This document shows, piece after piece, positions 13,348 to 14,540 of a stretch of 14,540 nt of DNA (position 1 is its first letter; each line of letters opens with the position of its first letter). The notes beneath the pieces were generated by a model that had not been told where the DNA came from, did not search any database, and saw only the letters and a program-made list of their open reading frames with translations. This DNA is from an uncultured Bacilli bacterium (GTDB taxonomy: Bacteria > Bacillota_I > Bacilli_A > RF39 > UBA660): positions 1 through 14,540 of the forward strand of contig CANUCD010000013.1 of NCBI GenBank assembly GCA_947856335.1, written 5' to 3'. A program made the position numbers and the translations under genes.

Positions 13348-13376
13348 TTGCTTATCCTCTTTATTGGTGTTATAAT
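13348..13376 (+). promoter_or_regulatory. Extended -10 promoter of rpsU-yqeY
   Basis: TTGCTT (13348-13353), 17 nt, then TATAAT (13371-13376) preceded by TG-T, giving a perfect extended -10 (13368-13376). The start would be near 13383, followed by the SD AGGGAGG and rpsU ATG 13406. Confidence 0.75.
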
Positions 13377-13405
13377 CATTGATAGAAACGAAGGGAGGGA
13401 TATAA

Positions 13406-13594
13406 ATGACAAAAGTTGTAGTTAAAAATGGAGATGTTGATGGAGCTTTAAGAAAATTTAAAACTAAAGTTGCCCGTAGCGGTGTCCCTTCAGAATTAAA
13501 AAAGAGAAAACATTACGAAAAACCAGGCGTTCGTAGAAGAAACGAAAAAAAAGAGCAAATTAAAAATGCTAGAAAACATAATAGAAATTATTAA
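13406..13594 (+). CDS. rpsU: Ribosomal protein S21 (bS21)
   Basis: This 62-residue protein is bS21, a small basic protein near the anti-Shine-Dalgarno end of 16S rRNA. It shows the usual plan: an N-terminal strand (TKVVVKNGDVDGALRKFK), a central region SGVPSELKKRKHYEKPGVRRR, and a very basic helical tail (KKEQIKNARKHNRNY). Length is typical for Bacillota. The KHYEKP(G/S)xxRR block is diagnostic. AGGGAGG precedes the ATG. yqeY follows after 10 nt, the same order as in Bacillus subtilis and relatives. Confidence 0.97.
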   Translation: MTKVVVKNGDVDGALRKFKTKVARSGVPSELKKRKHYEKPGVRRRNEKKEQIKNARKHNRNY

Positions 13595-13604
13595 GGTGAC
13601 TTAA

Positions 13605-14039
13605 ATGAATAATAAAATTGCAGAAGATTTAAAAAATGCTATGAAAAGTACTGATAAATTTAGATTATCCGTACTTAGAATGCTAAAAAGTGCTTTACAA
13701 TTAGAAGCAATTAGCAAAAAACATGAACTTAGTGATGATGAAGTACTAAGTGTAATAAAAAAACAAGTGAAGATGCGTAAAGATTCTATTGAAGAATTTA
13801 AAAAATATGAAAAGACAGAAGAAGTAACAAAACTAGAACAAGAAATAGTAATATTAAATGAATATTTACCTGAGGAAATGACTGAGGAAGAAATAAATAA
13901 AGTAATAGATGAAGTGTTTAATAAACTTAATCCAACTAGTATGAAAGAAATGGGATTAGTAATGAAAGAATTAAATACGAAAATTACTAATGCAGATATG
14001 TCACTTGTAAGTAAACTCGTAAAAGAAAGACTAAGTTAG
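13605..14039 (+). CDS. yqeY: YqeY/GatB-YqeY domain protein
   Basis: This 144-residue protein is a stand-alone YqeY protein, all-helical and related to the tail domain of GatB in the tRNA amidotransferase. Motifs include a start with DLKNAMKSTDKFRLSVLRML (about residues 8-27), KKQVKMRKDSIEEF (about 52-65), LNEYLPEEMTEEEI (about 84-97) and MGLVMKELN near the C-terminus, where the family has MGKVM. The usual length is about 148, so it is complete. The biochemical role is not settled; a tRNA-related function is inferred from GatB. It is co-transcribed with rpsU (AAGGTGA as SD), and its stop codon lies beside a terminator hairpin. Confidence 0.95.
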   Translation: MNNKIAEDLKNAMKSTDKFRLSVLRMLKSALQLEAISKKHELSDDEVLSVIKKQVKMRKDSIEEFKKYEKTEEVTKLEQEIVILNEYLPEEMTEEEINKVIDEVFNKLNPTSMKEMGLVMKELNTKITNADMSLVSKLVKERLS

Positions 14040-14047
14040 TCTTTTTT
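14026..14047 (+). terminator. Terminator of rpsU-yqeY, overlapping the yqeY stop
   Basis: AAAGACT (14026-14032) pairs with AGTCTTT (14038-14044) around AAGTT, followed by TTT. The yqeY TAG (14037-14039) straddles loop and 3' arm. It separates yqeY from the infC promoter 20 nt downstream. Confidence 0.8.
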
Positions 14048-14066
14048 CTAAAGTGTGAAAAATAGC

Positions 14067-14095
14067 TTGACAAAAGCATATAATGTAGATATAAT
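14067..14095 (+). promoter_or_regulatory. Consensus sigma-A promoter of infC
   Basis: TTGACA (14067-14072) and TATAAT (14090-14095) are both perfect, separated by exactly 17 nt. This is the best promoter in the window. It predicts a start near 14102 and a leader of about 140 nt. Confidence 0.92.
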
Positions 14096-14101
14096 ATTAA
14101 A

Positions 14102-14235
14102 GAAATTGAAAAAGGAAAGAGAATTTTATTCCACCTGATGAATAAGTGTTCATAGGTAAAAAGCCATAATAGTTATATTGATGTGTTTTTTAAGGTGGAA
14201 TATATTTATTCTACCTTTTTAATTATGTGGAGGTG
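14102..14235 (+). promoter_or_regulatory. infC leader with terminator/antiterminator (L20-leader-like attenuator)
   Basis: Two mutually exclusive stems share one strand. The antiterminator pairs TATTCCACCT (14127-14136) with AGGTGGAATA (14193-14202). The terminator pairs AAGGTGGAATA (14192-14202) with TATTCTACCTT (14207-14217) around TATT, 11 pairs with one G-U, and runs into T residues to 14220. The antiterminator closes a region of about 56 nt (14137-14192). In Bacillus subtilis the infC-rpmI-rplT operon is controlled by L20 binding its leader and promoting termination; position and layout here match that. Whether the enclosed region keeps the L20 site cannot be judged by eye. SD GGAGGTG is at 14229-14235. 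Confidence 0.8.
14192..14220 (+). terminator. Attenuator terminator upstream of infC
   Basis: The 11-bp hairpin 14192-14202/14207-14217 with a four-nt loop ends in a T run (14216-14220). It lies after the promoter and before the infC SD, so it acts as a conditional terminator rather than an operon end. Confidence 0.82.
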
Positions 14236-14242
14236 CGTATAT

Positions 14243-14540
14243 ATAGCAAGTGTGAATAAAGAGTTGCCAATAAATGAGCAAATCAAAGTAGAGGAGCTAA
14301 TGGTAATAGGTCCAAATGGCGAACAAATGGGAGTAAAAAAAATAGATGATGCCCTAACTTTATCAAAGTATGCTGGCTTAGATTTAGTTTTGATGAATGA
14401 TAGTGGTAATTTAGCTGTAGGTAAAATTATGGATTACAATAAATACCGTTATGAACGTCAAAAAAAGTTAAAAGAACAGCAAAAAAAGCAAAGAGAAACT
14501 AACAAAGAATTAAAAGAATATCGTTTGTCTACAACAATTG
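14243..14540 (+). CDS. infC: Translation initiation factor IF-3 (5' part), probable AUA start
   Basis: The frame runs off the right edge with 99 codons visible. It encodes NKELPINEQIKVEELMVIGP, then NGEQMGVKKIDDALTLS, the N-terminal IF3 domain, and IMDYNKYRYERQKKLKEQQKK, the highly conserved linker helix (family IMDYGKYRYEQ). IF3 monitors start-codon and initiator-tRNA selection on the 30S subunit. No ATG is available in frame near the SD. ATA 14243 sits 7 nt after GGAGGTG (14229-14235), ideal spacing, whereas GTG 14252 is 16 nt away. AUU and other rare starts are known for infC and allow IF3 to repress itself. The usual PPVC before the linker reads LAVG here. rpmI and rplT are expected beyond the edge. 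Confidence 0.9.
   Translation, partial: MASVNKELPINEQIKVEELMVIGPNGEQMGVKKIDDALTLSKYAGLDLVLMNDSGNLAVGKIMDYNKYRYERQKKLKEQQKKQRETNKELKEYRLSTTI

Noticed and set aside
1..14540. CRISPR arrays, insertion sequences, integrases or attachment-site repeats
   Set aside because: No regularly spaced repeats, transposase or integrase motifs, or long flanking direct repeats were seen. The tRNA-Ser gene is intact, with no duplicated 3' end found elsewhere in the window.

Overview
The window comes from a very AT-rich, Gram-positive, endospore-forming Bacillota. Supporting signs are a three-gene gerK-type germinant receptor operon, a Firmicutes-style infC leader with an attenuator, rpsU next to yqeY, consensus SD sequences (AAGGAGG, AAAGGAGG) and sigma-A promoters. 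The very low GC, the tailed ribosomal protein S2 and a C-terminal motif seen in surface proteins of uncultured gut Firmicutes suggest an uncultured Bacilli lineage (Erysipelotrichales or RF39-like). That placement is inference; the window holds no rRNA to test it.

Layout. 1-140: the 3' end of a surface-protein-like gene and its terminator. 185-4242: a small glycerophosphodiester phosphodiesterase-like gene convergent with the gerKA-gerKC-gerKB operon on the minus strand. 4361-4711: tRNA-Ser(GCU) and yidD. 4835-6781: a structured leader RNA, rpsB and tsf, closed by a terminator. 6861-7906: two overlapping genes for membrane-anchored, cysteine-free thioredoxin-like proteins, at the place where pyrH would be expected. 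7968-9663: frr followed by an AI-2E/PerM-family membrane protein. 9660-10109: an XRE regulator with two HTH domains on the minus strand. 10261-13102: a bacteriocin-type export operon. 13126-14047: a small prepilin-like membrane protein, then rpsU-yqeY. 14067-14540: promoter, attenuator leader and 5' part of infC.

The most interesting system is 9660-13102. A C39-peptidase ABC exporter (PCAT type) is followed by an unusually short membrane-fusion-like accessory protein. Two small genes follow, each encoding a peptide with a textbook double-glycine leader (MKHLDDAELANVSGG and MKLHDNELIKVAGG). A strong terminator closes the unit and a divergent XRE gene lies upstream. The parts fit together as: the exporter cuts the leaders after GG, secretes a hydrophobic peptide of about 32 residues and a cationic peptide of about 37 residues, and the XRE protein may control the promoter through TCGA repeats that overlap its -35. 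No immunity gene is recognisable.

The housekeeping parts are also atypical. S2 carries an acidic linker and a SAP/Rho_N-like C-terminal domain. pyrH is missing from the rpsB-tsf-frr neighbourhood. infC appears to start with AUA behind a well-formed terminator/antiterminator pair. Several terminators share their hairpins with stop codons.
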